22,759 bases of DNA from an uncultured bacterium (GTDB lineage Bacteria > Bacillota > Clostridia > Oscillospirales > Oscillospiraceae): contig CASEKM010000003.1 in the NCBI GenBank assembly GCA_949288405.1, positions 1-22,759 of the forward strand, in the 5' to 3' direction. Numbering within the stretch: the stretch's first letter is position 1; each line of letters begins with the position of its first letter. Shown one piece after another: positions 22,360 to 22,759 of this stretch. Below the pieces are notes generated by a model that worked only from the letters and a program-made list of their open reading frames with translations, did no database searches and was not told the origin of the DNA. A program made the position numbers and the translations under genes.

Positions 22360-22377
22360 TTGTTAAAACCTTAACAA
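22360..22377. promoter_or_regulatory. Perfect Rex operator
   Basis: TTGTTAAAACCTTAACAA fits the Rex consensus TTGTTAANNNNTTAACAA at every fixed position. It lies just after the predicted transcription start of adhE. Rex releases DNA when the NADH/NAD+ ratio is high, so it would induce adhE when reducing power must be discharged. Confidence 0.9.
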
Positions 22378-22417
22378 ATAACAGCGGACACTCCGCGCAA
22401 TCTGGAGGTACTCAAGT

Positions 22418-22759
22418 ATGGCTGTCACCAACATCCCCGCCGTGATCGACAACGTAGAAGCTCTGGCCGCCAAAATGGAGGCCATGCGCGCTGCCCAGCG
22501 TGTCTTTGCCACCTACACCCAGGAGCAGGTGGACCACATCTTCTTTGAGGCCGCCAAGGCCGCCAATATGCAGCGCATCCCCCTGGCCAAGATGGCCGTG
22601 GCGGAGACGGGCATGGGCGTGGTGGAGGACAAGGTGATCAAGAACCACTACGCCGCCGAGTATATCTACAACGCCTATAAGTACATGAAGACCTGCGGCG
22701 TCATCGAGGAGGACAAGGCCTACGGCTTCAAGAAGATTGCCGAGCCCGTGGGACTCATC
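22418..22759 (+). CDS. adhE: Bifunctional aldehyde-alcohol dehydrogenase AdhE, 5' end only
   Basis: The first 114 codons of adhE, cut by the window edge. The segments FATYTQEQVDHIFFEAA, RIPLAKMAVAETGMGVVEDK, VIKNHYAAEYIYNAYK and TCGVIEEDK match the N-terminal acetaldehyde-CoA dehydrogenase half of clostridial and E. coli AdhE nearly block for block. The enzyme reduces acetyl-CoA to acetaldehyde and then to ethanol, using two NADH. The catalytic cysteine and the iron-dependent alcohol dehydrogenase half are not in view, so an acylating aldehyde dehydrogenase lacking the C-terminal half cannot be excluded. TGGAGGT precedes ATG 22418. Control by Rex is indicated by the upstream operator. Confidence 0.9.
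   Translation, partial: MAVTNIPAVIDNVEALAAKMEAMRAAQRVFATYTQEQVDHIFFEAAKAANMQRIPLAKMAVAETGMGVVEDKVIKNHYAAEYIYNAYKYMKTCGVIEEDKAYGFKKIAEPVGLI

Noticed and set aside
22412..22422. TCAAGTATGGC near the adhE start matching the sequence at 18797-18807
   Set aside because: The shared 11-mer is explained by an ATG context and the O4 half-site. It lacks the palindromic partner, so I do not call an operator at adhE.
1..22759. CRISPR arrays, tRNA or rRNA genes, insertion sequences, prophage genes
   Set aside because: No regularly spaced repeats, no cloverleaf-like or rRNA-like sequence and no transposase or integrase motifs were seen; the only mobile-like sequence is the fold-back element at 12805-13030.

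Overview
The window reads as GC-rich Firmicutes DNA. Shine-Dalgarno sites are strong (AAGGAGG-type), third codon positions are dominated by G and C, and there are clostridial-style zinc-ribbon kinase and FHA proteins, TRAP transporters and a textbook Rex operator in front of adhE. My best guess is a gut member of the Oscillospiraceae/Eubacteriales (Flavonifractor- or Oscillibacter-like); this is inference, as no rRNA or other marker gene is present.

Region 1 (58-7600, + strand) is a tight six-gene operon: a transmembrane Ser/Thr kinase with an LRR ectodomain, a zinc-ribbon/FHA protein, a PP2C phosphatase, a membrane-anchored trypsin-like protease with a cytoplasmic FHA domain, a second PP2C phosphatase, and a membrane-anchored VWA protein with a cytoplasmic FHA domain. 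It contains a writer, two erasers and three phosphothreonine readers, and three proteins span the membrane. It ends at a strong terminator (7650-7690). This is the best candidate for a poorly described system here.

Region 2 (7824-12743) is a LysR regulator (- strand) divergent from a + strand operon encoding a DRE-TIM metallolyase (4-hydroxy-2-oxovalerate aldolase-like), a D-2-hydroxyacid dehydrogenase, a TRAP large permease without the usual small permease or binding protein, and a 74-residue two-helix membrane protein. Together they suggest uptake and aldol cleavage or reduction of an unknown organic acid. Downstream are two terminator hairpins, an imperfect fold-back (MITE-like) intergenic repeat and a bidirectional terminator.

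Region 3 (13264-22228) looks like a hexuronate/aldonate module. On the - strand are a zinc sugar-acid dehydrogenase and a complete TRAP transporter (dctP, dctQ, dctM), then a separate FadR-type GntR regulator. On the + strand are a KDPG aldolase fused to a VOC domain and two PfkB-type 2-keto-3-deoxysugar-acid kinases. Four copies of a CTAGTATACTAG-type palindrome, resembling UxuR/ExuR operators, sit before the dehydrogenase, the regulator and the aldolase (two copies), so the GntR protein probably controls the whole divergent module. No dehydratase or isomerase of the pathway lies inside the window.

Region 4 (22318-end) is a consensus sigma-70-type promoter with one perfect and one degenerate Rex operator, followed by the 5' end of adhE, cut by the window edge.
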